From NCBI GenBank assembly GCA_018350325.1, contig JAEVLN010000014.1:2134001-2198000 (forward strand): a stretch of DNA of 64,000 nt, read 5' to 3'. How positions within the stretch are numbered: position 1 is the first letter of the stretch; each line of letters begins with the position of its first letter. The DNA comes from Globodera rostochiensis. Its lineage: Eukaryota > Nematoda > Chromadorea > Rhabditida > Heteroderidae. The notes beneath the pieces are model-generated. The model searched no databases, had not been told where the DNA came from, and saw only the letters and a list, made by a program, of their open reading frames with translations. This document shows positions 10,421 to 21,277 of this stretch, one piece after another. The translations under genes and the position numbers were made by a program.

Positions 10421-13400
10421 ATGACGAAGGTCGTCATGAGGGTCCTTCAACAACAATTTGCCGTTTCTTCGTCAATGCCTATTCATTTCTTGCTCTTTGT
10501 TCTTCTTCACAATGTGCCGCCGCGGATTGTCGGAAGTGTGGCGAAGAGAGACGCCAGCAATGGGCAAGAAATTGGAGAAGGACATCGCCGTCCCGAAGAG
10601 GAGGAGGGGGAGCATTTGCGTGAGTTATCCCCATGGGAGAGGTCATTCATTGGCCACTCCGATGGCCATTAATTCATTCATTTGGTCCCTTGCGCATCCA
10701 TTCGCTCGCTCCCAATGTTCTTTTCCCCCCCCCACCCCCCAATTTTGTTGGATTGTCGATAAATTTTGATGGAATCGAATGAGGAAATTGGGGGAGGGGG
10801 GGTAAAGCATTTATTTATTTGTTTGCGCAGCAGATAGACGGGGGGCAGTTTATGTACAAGACGAGGGGGGGGGAGGGACCGCGCCATTCCATCATAATCC
10901 CCCCCCCTCCCCCCAATTCTGCCTGCACATCTTCCAATTCAAAATTATCTTCCACTCACTGCGCGTTTGTTGGAGATGAATTTGACGCGACCCACCGAGA
11001 AATTGTGCGATGAGAAGCAGCAGCAGCCAACCTCCTCCGACCGTGCGGATCCCCCCCTACCCGCAAACGATTCCGACATTCACAACCCAAATTCGGACAG
11101 TCCACGGGACCAACCCGGCCCTGATCAGGCTGATCCTGATCATCCCAATCCTCGACAGCATCTGCCCTCGACATGCAATTGTACGGCGGCGCGTTCCGCC
11201 TCCCCCGCAATTTCGCAGCTCGTCTACCAACCGCGAACAGTTCCCTCTCCCTCTGCAAGTCTGTCACCGACCGACCAACACGGATGGGGGGGAATGAAGA
11301 GTTCGTCGGACCCAACGACCACAAATGTGCCATCAAAGTCCAATGTTGGCACAAACAATTTGAGACCATCGAATGCTGGCAGAGGCGGCACATGCGTTCA
11401 TCGGCCACAAGTGCAGCAGCACGCGATGTGGCGGCAGCCGGAGTTGACCGTTGGGGACAGTTTGGCCAGTCCGCCACTGACTCCGGCCGAATCGGGCGCA
11501 TCGCAGCGACGGGTCGGCACATTGCTGTCCTCTGAAGTGGTTGTGCCGTACGGTAACGTCCGGCCGCGGCATTCGACCACTTTAATCACTTCATCGCCCT
11601 CCCCTTGCCGAACTCCGCTTATTTCTTCCAATCGGAACATTGCCGCCTTTCACCAATATAAGAAATGCACTTTGATTGATCAGTCGCCCTCTTCCGCCAA
11701 TAAACTCCTCGCGCCGTTGACGGAACATTCGGTGGACAACGACGCCCACGGCATTGGACAAATTGTGGCGGAGATGGAAGTGAGTGTTTAGTGTTTAACG
11801 GTTTATATTATCCAAAAATGACCCGTCGGACACTTCTTGAGACCAGAGTGGGCCAATTAGATTACGTTGAACATTTGAGAATGATGCAACAACCACCGCG
11901 GAGGTGGAGCAGCAACAGAACAGCGACAGAGGGAACCTGACGCGAACGGACACGGCGGCGGTGTTCAGCAGCGGTGAGGAGACTGTCGTCGCCGGAGGCG
12001 GCGAGGACTGCGCCTTCTGCAGATCGTTGGACTGCGAGATAATGTGGGGCCGAACATTGACAAAGTCTCCGGACGCGCGCAGTCCGTTCAGATTTGCACT
12101 GCTATTCACTCTGATCGTCGCATGCATTCTGATGATCATCCTCGTCTTTTGGCTTCGAGGAGTGCTGCAATATGAAGAGTAAACAGTCTTCTGTTGCCGC
12201 ATTCAATCATACAAATCAAATATGCAAATGTGCTCTTTGTGCCCCCCCGGCGATTGTCCTTTACCTAACTCCCCCCCCCCCGGCGATTGTCTTTTACTTA
12301 ACTCCCCCCCCCCTCCGGCGATTGTCTTTTACTTAACTCCCCCCCCCCCCTCCGGCGATTGTCTTTTACTTAAACTCCCCCCCCCTCCGGCGATTGTCTT
12401 CTACTTAACTCCCCCCCGCGACTGTCCACTTAACCCTAACCACTCCCCCCCCCCTCCGGCGATTGTCCTTCACTTAACCCCTCATTTACCCCCCCCCCCT
12501 CCTCTCCCATCCCGCACTTACCGCCCACCCGCGCGTCTTCCCCCGGGTTCCGTTGACTAACACCCACGCGTCCGACCCAATTACCAATTGCAGCGTTCAC
12601 CGACTGCGACCACGTGTTCGACTCCCCCCGCAACGGTCCCTTCTCTCTGCCGGTGTTCCCCCGGGAGGCGAACGCCGACTCTTCCGCACTTTTTCCACCC
12701 GATGAAAATGCCGTCGCACACGACGAAGATCCCTACGGCATTTATGAAAGGGTGCCGAGCAGTACTTGGCAGCCCTTCGTCACGGCCACAGCGGCGGCAA
12801 AGGAAACGGAAGGGAAGGCAGAGACAGAAACTGTCGTGGCACGCTATCAATCCCTGCCGGAGAACATCCAAGTCAACATTCAATTGGCACGAAGTGCCGT
12901 CCGTCTCTTTCCCATTTAAATCGGGGAGCACTTTTTTGAAACGAAATTATTCCTTAAAAAAAGAACAGTAAATAAGTGGTTCGGGATTTAATTACCTTCT
13001 TCATTGTACATATTAGCACATTTGCAGAAAATGTACAAATAGTTGTGTAAATTAGTGGAAAATTGCAAATAAATCTTTGTTTAGTGTATATACACGTTTG
13101 TCGCGCAACCGCGGGAGCGAGTGAAACTGCACATTGAGCATTTCCAACTCGAAGGCACCTCCAACCAGTACGCAATACTTCCAGGGAGTGCCATTCCAGG
13201 GAGTGCCATTCCAGGGAGTGCCATCCCAGGGAGTGCCATTAGCGAGTGCCATTCCAGGGAGTGCCATTAGCAAGTGCCATTCCAGGGAGTGCCATTCCAT
13301 TCCCAATTTCAAAACTACGAGACGGAACCCCATCCCCGAAACACACATTCCCTCACTAAGCCCACGCAGTGCCAAAGGGTGACTCAATTCCTTCTCTCCT

Positions 13401-16400
13401 CCCCCGTTCAGTTGCGAGTCCGAATATGTGGACGTGTACTCGGAGTTGGGGTCGCCCAGCGAGGATCTGCTGTCTTCCAATTTGGGTGCCCGTTACTGCG
13501 GGGTTTGGCATTTTGTTTTGAACAAATTATTTAATCGATTTTTTAGACTGTAGCACCAAATGTACAGATCAGGTCCGTTTGATCAGTTTAGGTCATCGAC
13601 TTTTATCCGGTGAATCCCCCCCCCCCTCCGATCAGCCTACACAATGTGATCGTTTTGGTGCTCCATTCTCGAGTGGGACGGCAACGGACGGGAGTTTGTC
13701 CAATTGGGGGGGGGGGGGTGGCCAATGTGCCAAAACATTTAAGGGACAGCCTTTCGCGCTCGGGGGCACTTTTGAGTTCATTTCCGAGGCGCCTTTTCTG
13801 CCCGGCCCCGCGCTCCCCGGCGGGCCCAAAGGATGCGCCTTTTTGGTGGAGCCAAGCGACGGACGCAACGACGGCACAATTCTGTCGCCCACTTATCCCG
13901 GCACTTATCCCAGCGTCCGTTTTGTTTGCTTAAATAGTCGTGGAGACGGAGCCTTTTTAAGCCGTTGGTTTGTACAGAATTTGCACTGTTTGTACTTGCT
14001 GAGAGGGGAGCCGTCCCAGCGAGTTCGACTGTTTTTCCGTGACTTTGATGTGTACTTCGGCGGCGAGCAGTTCGTCGGGCATGCAAATGCCATTGACATT
14101 CACCGGCCCCTCTCAGCTGTCCTTACGATTCTTTGACCGTTTACGACGGCTCTTCCACCTCCGACCCGATCATTCGCAAGCTTTGCGGGCTCCAACAGCG
14201 CCTCGAACTGTTCTCATTCGGTCACCAACTGTTGCTGGAGTTCAACACCACCGAAGTGGAGGGAAAGTTGGGCGACAGAGGGTAAACAAACAGTCAAAGA
14301 AAGAAAACATTCCAAACTTTTGGAGCAGTTCAGCTTCCTCGTCGAGTATCAATTCTCCGACACTTTTGTGAACATTCGCCGGCTGATCGGTGCCAAGCCG
14401 AGCGTCCATTGTCCCAGCCATTTGCGGGGGTCGGAGTGCGATGTTTCTTTAAGCTTAATTTGTTAAATTATTGTCCGCTTTTTCGTCTTCAGTTACGCGT
14501 TTGCTCCAACCACGAGTCCGTCCATTTCGTCCATTCGCCAAATGTTCGTTTTGACTTTTGATCTATCGTTCAGTCCTCCCCCCCCCCCTCAATGTCTGAT
14601 CAGTTCCCCGACATTTACCCTCCGAACACGACTTGCACTTACATTGTGGACGGCCTTCAAGGGGACCAGAACCTGGAGAAGGTGCTCCTCCGCTTCGAAA
14701 CGTTCGTCGTCCCGGGTCAAAGTGCCCTTCACCTCGTCGACAATGGCTCCAAGCCGTCCGCCAACAAATTCCACCTTCAACTCGACGCCTCCCCTCGCCC
14801 AACTTCTTTCCCGCAAAAATGTAGCAGCAGCGGATCGTTCGTTGGCATCGGCACCACCCCAAGCATTGTCGGCATTCCTTCCAAATTGTTTGATCATTCA
14901 TTCCCTTTTTGACAGATAAAGTCCATGTTGGCCAACGCGGAGGAAAGTGCTTACGATGCCATTCTTTGTGACCGAATTGCCGAAGGCACACTCAACTTTG
15001 TCAGCCAGGGCCCCCGGATTGTGATGGTGGGGAAATTACAATATTTTTTTATTCAAATGGAAAAAAGGCAATTTATTTCTTCCTCTTTTTTTGATCGATT
15101 CGTTACAATTTTGTCCTTTCGCGCAGGTGTTCAGCTCCTCTGAGCAGCGTCCTCTAATCGGCAACTTGGGACCTCCGCCGTACGGTTTTCGGGCCCGCGT
15201 GGAGTTCAAGACGGGTCGGTGAAAGAGACCCCACAACTAGAGCCCGGCGGGAACGGGATTCCCGCGGGAAAAGTACGGGAATCCCGGTCCCGTTCCCGTC
15301 TTTTTCGCCGGGCGGGATTTTTTACGGGAACGGGAAAAAGACGGGATTCCCGTTCGGGATTCCCGTCCCGTTCTTTTTGAAAACCCCGTTCCCGTTCCCG
15401 TTCCCGGAAATTTTATTTCACTATTTTTCCCGTTCCCGTTTATTTTTCTTGGCTACCGTATTTTTAAGATTTTGGTAGCAAATCTCTTATCAAATTGAGC
15501 AAAAAATGCAAAATTTTCTCGGCGGCGCCTATCGGCACCGCCGACCCTCCCCCCCCTCCAGCTCGAGAAAAGAAATTCTCAAAAATTTGAATTTTGAAAA
15601 ATTCGCAAATCGGAAAAAATTCGAAAATTTTGAGCAATTTTCTTAACAAAAATGTTTTAAAAATTTTCCGACGGCGCCTATCGGCGTTGTCGGACCCTCC
15701 AATTGTATATCAGAAATTTATCTCAAAGTGCCCGCCAAAAAAAATTTCGAAAAATTCTTAGTTTAAAAATTTTCAAAATTTTTCCCGTTCCCGCGGGATT
15801 CCCGTTAAAAATTGAACGGGATTTCTACGGGAACGGGAAAAAGACGGGATTCCCGTTCGGGATTCCCGTCCCGTTCTTTTTGAAAACCCCGTTCCCGTTC
15901 CCGTTCCCGGAAATTTTTTTTTACCGGGCTCTACCCACAACATTATGCCGCAATTCGCTGTATTCAGACTTTGGCATCGCAGGCGAGTCCATCGGCGGCT
16001 CCAATCGCTGTGCCTTCCGCTTTCGCGACTCCAGCGGCTCCTTCAACAGTCCCCGCTATCCGGCCAATGTTTGTGTTTGTGCCAAGTCAGTTTTGGCACA
16101 GTATCCCCCCCCCGTCTGTGTTGTATGTACAGTATCCCCTGGACGCGGAATGCACTTATCACATTGTGGGGTCTCCGGACGCACAAATTCTTCTCTATTT
16201 CAAAGTTTGAGGAATTTTTGATGAAATGAGTAATTTCCCTAAAGCAATTTGCACTGTTCGAAGAGAATTCGATGGAGCAGTGCAACGATTGGCTGCGCAT
16301 TTTCGACGTTTTCCACAGCCCAAATGGGGGAGAAACGCTCAAATTGCAGGGTAATTAGGAAGTGATAATCAAATAAATCCCTCCAAATGAATGCCATTCA

Positions 16401-18641
16401 TTGACAGCAAAACATTGTTGGCACGTATTCCCGGGCCCCACAGTGTCAGCTCTCGGCTCCCGCGAAATGCGCGTCGTTTTCCATTCGGACAATTTCGGCA
16501 CGGCCAATGGATTCGACGCGCGTTACGAAATACGGCCGGCGGCCACAAAAAGTGGGGGGCTATTTGTTCGAATTTGGGGCTGAATTTGGGGGAGTCCGTT
16601 CAGAAGTGTCGGACGCCAAAGACTGCAAGGAGGGCAGCCCCTCCACGGCCGTCATCCAAGCCGACGACCAGCGGACGTCGGGTCATTTCGGTTGGTTGGC
16701 ACCGGACGCTTCAATTCCATCACTTAAATTGGACTTTGTTAAGCATCGCCCGGCTTCCCGGTAAAGTACACGAAGAATTTGACGTGCGATTTGGAGATTC
16801 GGGTACGGCAAGGGCACCAAGTGCTGCTGAAGGCGAACATGTTCAACGTCGAGGGACAAATGACCGATGAAAAGGTCCGGCCGGCACTTTGCCATTCTTT
16901 TGAAATTCCTTCCGTTTGTTCAGGTCGACTGCATGAGGTGACGGCACTTTCTCTTAAAGAAACATCCGATTTCGAATTGAATGAATGCTTTCAAAAACAC
17001 ACCTCCCTGAAAAGTAATTTTACTTTCCCCTCGACGCCATGTCAGTGCCGTCCTCCGAGTTCATCTGGACATGAACAATCGGAGCGGCTCGGATCTTCAA
17101 TTGTGCGGCGAAAGTGTCAACCTCATCCCGGCGGTTTGGAATTAATTTTCATTTTAAATTTTGTTGCCGAATAATCAATTGAAAATTACGCTTTTCCCCT
17201 CTCCAGATTGTGTCCAGCTCCAACTCCATCCGGTTGAGGTGAATTGCTCATTTTCAGTAAAGAATTCATTTATTTCTTCTTTCAGCTTTCTGACTTCTCC
17301 GGAAAAAGTTTGGCCAACGGCGCCTTTTACTTACCCGCCTATTCAAACGTTTTTGTCAGGTGAATGGCCTTAACGGCTTCAACTTCTCGTGGACGGAAGT
17401 GCGGCGAGTGATCAGTGCGTTTTGTTTAGCGTGATTTGAATGAGTTGGCAATTGATAACATTGGCATAATTCTCAGGCGACGGCGAATGCTCCGATTCCG
17501 AACGGCACTATTTATGCTCTTATTCTCGCCTGTGCATCGATGCGAAGGTTTCTCTCAAATTCAATGCTTCAAAATGCCCGGGCATTTGTCTCGACCCGAA
17601 TAATAACGGCCTAAACCCTCAAAGTCTAACATTCTGTGAACGTTCAGTTACGTTGCAACGGAGAGGAAAATTGTGGCGAGAACGACGACAGCGACGAGGC
17701 ACATTGTGAGTGGAAGTACTGACAGAACGCGTGGTGATTTGGTGGATGCCGTCCGTTGCTAACCCTTTGAATTTCCCTTTGTTTTCATTTCGCTTCGCTT
17801 TCCGGTGCCATTCGTCGGCCGATTGATGCGCAATCGTCCGCCTTTGGATGGCGTTGGGAACGATGGTGCCATTTGCTTCTTCAGCCCCTCGCCCATTTGT
17901 TCGCAAGCCAAACAATGATCGCTTTTCGGCACTGACGATGAAAGTGCCCTCGGGCGTTATTTGGATGGACGAAAAGAAAATCCGTTGCTTAGGCAATAAA
18001 CAAACCTTGGCACAATTTTTGATGCAGTGAGAGAGATAGGCAAAATGATAGCCCCGGGCGGGAAACGAACCCACGACACCGACACGGCGAACAGCTTCAC
18101 ACCCACGCCATGTTTTTCCTTCTGAGTTACCGGGGCGTCTCATTAGCCTTTCTCTTAGGCGTTTTAAGCGTTCGACTAACCGGGACAATTTCAATATTCA
18201 AATTGCTTTTTAACATTGGCTAATAAAGTGTCGCCTTTATTTGCTGTGTGTGCACTCCCATTCAAAGGGTACTTAGTAACTGAAAGCGCTTGTTCTCAGG
18301 CTCTCGAATCGAGGCACTCGCCTCTCCCACAACAATTGTCGTCGCGTACATCGGTTGCCCCCCCCCTCCCCCTCATTCTTGAACACCCCCCCCCCCTCCG
18401 CTTAGTGTCGGGAGTCATCTTCCTCTTCATTCTCTCCCTCTTCTGTTTCCTGTTCAAGTCCAAATTGGAACGCAAAAGCTACAAGAAGGCCGAAGAGAAG
18501 CGAAATCGTCAGCAAAAAGAGAACCGGAAGAAGGCAAAAAGGAGGCGTCAAAGATATCGCCGCGCGGGGGAGCAGCGACAATCGCCACGACAGCCCTACA
18601 GACAGCCGAGACCCCGGAAAACAGCTGTCAGACGCACATAA
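10421..18641 (+). CDS. LEV-10: LEV-10-like CUB/LDLa transmembrane receptor-clustering protein
   Basis: Type I membrane protein like C. elegans LEV-10, which clusters levamisole-type acetylcholine receptors at muscle synapses. Exon 1 (10421-10619) encodes a signal-peptide-like MPIHFLLFVLLHN stretch and ends in phase 1 at GTGAGT; exon 2 (from 12594) continues in frame with DCDHVFDS. About five CUB-like modules follow: CESEYVDVYSELG; ILSPTYPGTYPS with LTVYDGSS; YPPNTTCTYIVDG; FNSPRYPANV with CNDWLRIFDVF; and a weaker KNLTCDLEIRVR region. One LDLa repeat (CIDAKLRCNGEENCGENDD plus SDEAHC) ends near 17707. A 52-nt C-rich intron (18354-18405) splits the TM helix, VVAYIVSGVIFLFILSLFC, before a highly basic tail. 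Domain order and count match LEV-10. Introns hold a hAT-like element, a tRNA-like element and minisatellites. Some internal splice sites are unresolved. Confidence 0.82.
10976..12182 (+). CDS. EAT-18-like single-pass membrane protein nested in LEV-10 intron 1
   Basis: Two exons: about 10976-11779 (ending at GTGAGT) and about 11880-12182. The first encodes a Ser/Pro/Thr/Gln-rich, low-complexity region; the second carries CAFCRSLDCEIMWGRTLTK, a hydrophobic helix ALLFTLIVACILMIILVFW and a short tail ending in QYEE. The gene lies on the same strand inside the first LEV-10-like intron. In C. elegans the small membrane protein EAT-18, which partners pharyngeal nicotinic receptors, is encoded within the lev-10 locus, so position and topology suggest a homologue. 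The long N-terminal region is not expected of EAT-18 (about 71 residues in C. elegans), so the true start may lie further in. The exon 2 acceptor is weak and uncertain. Confidence 0.55.
12242..12480. repeat. C-rich minisatellite, about 35-bp unit
   Basis: Six to seven imperfect copies of a unit made of a C8-C12 tract, a CCGGCGATTGTC core and TTTTACTTAACT, in the LEV-10 first intron just after the EAT-18-like stop codon. It opens a Pro-rich frame that is a by-product of the repeat. C/T-rich filler continues to the acceptor at 12593. Confidence 0.9.
13181..13298. repeat. 15-bp minisatellite
   Basis: Tandem copies of CAGGGAGTGCCATTC, some shortened to GAGTGCCATTAGC, in the LEV-10 intron between the halves of the first CUB module. 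It creates a repetitive minus-strand frame (Met-Ala-Leu-Pro-Gly type) that is not a gene. Confidence 0.9.
15230..15237. repeat. Left 8-bp target-site duplication
   Basis: CCCACAAC directly before the inserted element, repeated exactly at 15934-15941. Confidence 0.85.
15238..15933. mobile_element. Non-autonomous hAT-like element
   Basis: A 696-bp insertion with terminal inverted repeats TAGAGCCCGG and CCGGGCTCTA and an exact 8-bp target-site duplication CCCACAAC, both characteristic of hAT elements. Inside, a segment of about 91 bp built from GGGAACGGGA and TTCCCGTTCC motifs occurs twice in direct orientation (15324-15414 and 15827-15917), and a GGCGCCTATCGGC block also occurs twice. No transposase frame is seen. 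It sits about 20 bp past a 5' splice site in a LEV-10-like intron. Confidence 0.9.
15934..15941. repeat. Right 8-bp target-site duplication
   Basis: CCCACAAC, exact match of 15230-15237. Confidence 0.85.
18051..18136 (-). ncRNA. tRNA-like element (tRNA relic or SINE head)
   Basis: On the minus strand an 86-nt segment begins GCCCCGG and ends CCGGGGC, a perfect 7-bp acceptor-like stem. It contains an A-box-like TAACTCAGAAGG and a B-box-like GGGTTCGTTTCC within a 5-bp stem with 7-nt loop resembling a T-arm. No convincing D-stem or 5-bp anticodon stem with a 7-nt loop is visible, so it is not called a functional tRNA. It lies antisense in the last large LEV-10-like intron. Confidence 0.55.
18354..18405 (+). 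other. 52-nt poly-C intron within the LEV-10-like TM segment
   Basis: Begins GTTGCCCC and ends CGCTTAG, and is mostly C. Removing it restores frame between VVAYI and VSGVIF and completes both the LDLa cysteine upstream and a single TM helix, so splicing is strongly implied. Confidence 0.8.
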
Positions 18642-19042
18642 ATTGTCGGGGATTTACGGGGGCGTGGGCACCCCAATGGTTATGCTGGTGAGGGGACCGA
18701 CGGAGCGCATGTTGGAGGAGGGCGACGACGACGCTCTCGGACATGGACAGCGGCAGGAGACCGGGGAAGGGTTAGGGAGGGGATGGACTGCTTGTACACT
18801 GTGCACACACTGTTTAGTGTCCAACTCCATCACCAGCAGCACAACCATCAAAGTCACAGTCAACAAATCCCGGCTGCCTCTGTTGATGATCCAACAATAG
18901 GCCAAAATGACGCAAATACGACGGAATCGGAAGGAGAGAATGAGAATAATGTGAGGGTATTTTACGGATGAACGGGTCGGAGTCGCTTAAATGGAAAGCA
19001 CAAACAAAGTCATGTCGCATCCTTTTTTCTTTCATTCTTTCT
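18642..19042. other. Intergenic between LEV-10-like and FABP 3' ends
   Basis: Convergent 3' regions. An open frame follows the LEV-10-like stop but shows no recognisable motif; an additional alternatively spliced LEV-10 exon cannot be excluded. Confidence 0.5.
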
Positions 19043-19814
19043 TTATTTGACCCTCTTGAAAAAACGTCGCGCAGTGATCCCTTCGTTGGAGAGAGTCTAA
19101 AACATTAAACAATTAATTATAATTGCTCCCTTTGAGTGTATAACTCTCTGCGCTCTCTCTGATATTCGCAGTGTCTCCCCCCCCCCGTAAAACTGTTCAA
19201 AAAGTATGACATCACCAGGACGAGATTGTCGTTGTCGTCCACAGAGTAGCGGTACACTTCACCCGTGTCCTTCGGGTTTTCCAAGCGCAAGTGCTGTTCG
19301 GTCAAAGTGTTGCCGTTGTCCTCCAAACCGAAGGTTATCTGAAAACGGAGCAATTTCTTTCCCTCACGCCATTTCCCCCACAGCGTTTATAATATAATGC
19401 CAAACCCCCCCCCCCTTGGGGGCTGATGGTTCGGTGCCATTAGTCTAATTACCCAAAGCCCCGTGCCAAACTCTGCACCTTGTGCTGCTTGCCGTCCAGC
19501 CCAAGCCCATCGAAAGTCTCTCCGATGTTCCACTCCTGCCAATTTGTGTTCTGTTTGGAACTTTGGTTGTACGCGTTGTATTTGCACTGTCCAATGGGCG
19601 ACTTTTCGAAAGTTTTGGTGACCGATGTGTAACAAATCAATTTACGCAAAATCCACGAAACTCCTCAAAATGGGGAAAATAAAGAGAAAAAACGCGAATT
19701 GGCCCAACCCTTTCTTTGCCCACCTTTGCTGGCCAAATACTCATCAAACTTCTCGTTCTTTTCCAATACAAACTTGCCCAAAAATTTGTTGGGGATTTCT
19801 TTTTCTGAAGCCAT
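19043..19814 (-). CDS. Intracellular fatty-acid-binding protein
   Basis: Cytosolic lipid-binding beta-barrel of the FABP/iLBP family (nematode lbp type). Exon 1 begins MASEKEIPNKFLGKFVLE and continues NEKFDEYLASKG; exon 2 reads LRKLICYTSVTKTFEKS and FDGLGLDGKQHK; exon 3 ITFGLEDNGNTLTEQH and YRYSVDDNDNLVL; the last short exon gives TLSNEGITARRFFKRVK, with the Arg-x-Phe C-terminus that contacts the fatty-acid carboxylate. The exon 3 donor (GTGATG) and the small final exon are needed to finish the barrel; a longer frame past the donor is spurious. There is no signal peptide, so this is the cytosolic form rather than a secreted one. Length about 130 residues is typical. Confidence 0.9.
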
Positions 19815-21277
19815 TTTTGGGCACTAAAATTATTAATTAACGACGACGGGTTAAAATTGTAATTACAAAATATTCCTTTATAAATTATTAGTGCCGCACG
19901 AGACTCTCGAGTATCGACTCGAGGTAAAGCATCGAGAATTTTGGGTCACGTGCAGCACTATAAATTATTATGCATATTCTTCGCACATTTGGAAACTGTC
20001 AACCAACCGAATTATCAGTAAATATTTTAATTAGAAAATTGCTCGAAAAACAATAAAATTCGCAAAGATAAAAGTGATTGAATTCTTTCTGTCATATCAG
20101 CAATTGCTTCGATCCGGGCACAAATGTCTTCGCCGATCGTTGGCCGCAGTGATAATGGAGCAAAGTGCGGAGGGGCAGCGAATGCCTTTGCAAATCACGC
20201 CGGAAAATTTCCATCTGAAGTTGGTGGAATTTCTTCAAAGATGGCAAATTTATGGATTTTAATTAAATTTTTATTGCTTTAGAAACAGGGAAAAATACTT
20301 TTGTATACGTTCAAATTCAACTTCTTTTTTTTTTCGTTTTATTTGGACCTGTCCTGTGATATTTTTGCTCAGTCCGTCCCCAATTGGCGTCAGTCGAATG
20401 TGCAAATGAAAAAAGGTGGCGGCGTAGGCGGACAAACGACTCGCGTCTCCGGTGGTCACCAGAAAGAAGGAACGGTCGGGGAGACGGGCGAGGAGGCCAA
20501 GCAGAAATTGGAGCAGTTTGGACGGACGGAGGGACGGATGGAAAAGGAAGAGGTCGTCCAGGACGAGAAGATGGGGCCGACCGGGGAGTACGGAGTGCAG
20601 AATTTCATGAAAAAAAAACTGGTTCAGTTTGAGCCCATTTCAATTGAACTGGACCAAAACTTAGGGCAAAATAATCGAAAATCTCTCGGACCAAATGTCG
20701 GACAAAATAACACAACGCCATAACCAAAAAGACCTCGGCCATCCACGAAAAAAGACGATCACAATCGAAAAGCAACGAATCGCCAAGAAAATCAGCGACT
20801 GAAATGAAGCGAAAGCCGTCCAAATCCAATCGTTGAGCCATTTTGCTCATATTCAACCTGTAACTCTGAAAGGTTGTCCATGAAAAACAAATGTGCCACC
20901 TCAAAAGTTCCAAGTTCGTGTGAAGAGAGACAAAAATCGTCCTTTTGGACCCGGCAGCGCCGCCGCCGGGGTTAAAGGACTTTTTTGAAAAAGTGCCGAT
21001 AAAATGGACAAAAAGGAAGGTGGGCGAGAGAGTGGGCGCACATTCGACGAGACAAAGGCCTTCCGGGCACGGGGAAAGCAATCCCTCAAGTTCGGCAAGC
21101 ATTCCTCGCGTATAAAGTTCGGAAACGGAATGGAAAAGTCAGAAAAAACGAATATTTATTAAAAGTACACAAAGTGCAATCAACGGAACCGAAAGGATCA
21201 AATTGCAAGTAATTAATGCACACGACCAAAATTTACTTTAGTACAAAAACAGAAATACAGCAATTAATTGTGACGGA
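19815..21277. other. Intergenic stretch with no confident gene
   Basis: Holds a 70-bp inverted-repeat element (19890-19959) and, from about 20074 to 20723, plus-strand open frames with no recognisable domain: a 62-residue one and a charged Gly/Gln/Glu-rich one. A 165-residue minus-strand frame (20605-21102) overlaps them and has hydrophobic patches but no motif. I cannot choose between them. Confidence 0.5.
19890..19959. mobile_element. 70-bp miniature inverted-repeat element
   Basis: Terminal inverted repeats of about 17 bp with mismatches (AGTGCCGCACGAGACTC against AGTGCTGCACGTGACCC), flanked by an exact 10-bp direct repeat ATAAATTATT at 19880-19889 and 19960-19969. An internal 7-bp hairpin CTCGAGT/ACTCGAG is present. 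The 10-bp duplication suggests a Mutator-like origin. It is far too short to encode anything. Confidence 0.75.

Noticed and set aside
9982..10437. 151-residue minus-strand open frame
   Set aside because: No motif, low-complexity composition, overlaps the LEV-10-like first exon on the other strand.
12242..12480. Possible CRISPR-like array
   Set aside because: Units are contiguous with variable C tracts, without unique spacers, in a eukaryotic intron; it is a minisatellite.
12222..12560. Pro-rich plus-strand open frame
   Set aside because: Produced entirely by the C-rich minisatellite; ends in an intronic C/T tract.
13052..13480. 142-residue minus-strand frame with repeated Met-Ala-Leu-Pro-Gly
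   Set aside because: Translation of the 15-bp minisatellite and antisense to a CUB exon.
14592..14912. CUB exon reading past its donor into a long frame
   Set aside because: Frame continues into intron; only the first part (through VVPGQSA and nearby) fits a CUB module.
17619..18194. 191-residue minus-strand frame
   Set aside because: Antisense to the LDLa exon and through the tRNA-like element; no family motif.
20605..21102. 165-residue minus-strand frame with hydrophobic patches
   Set aside because: Not enough evidence for a gene: no motif, overlaps other open frames, no clear splice context.
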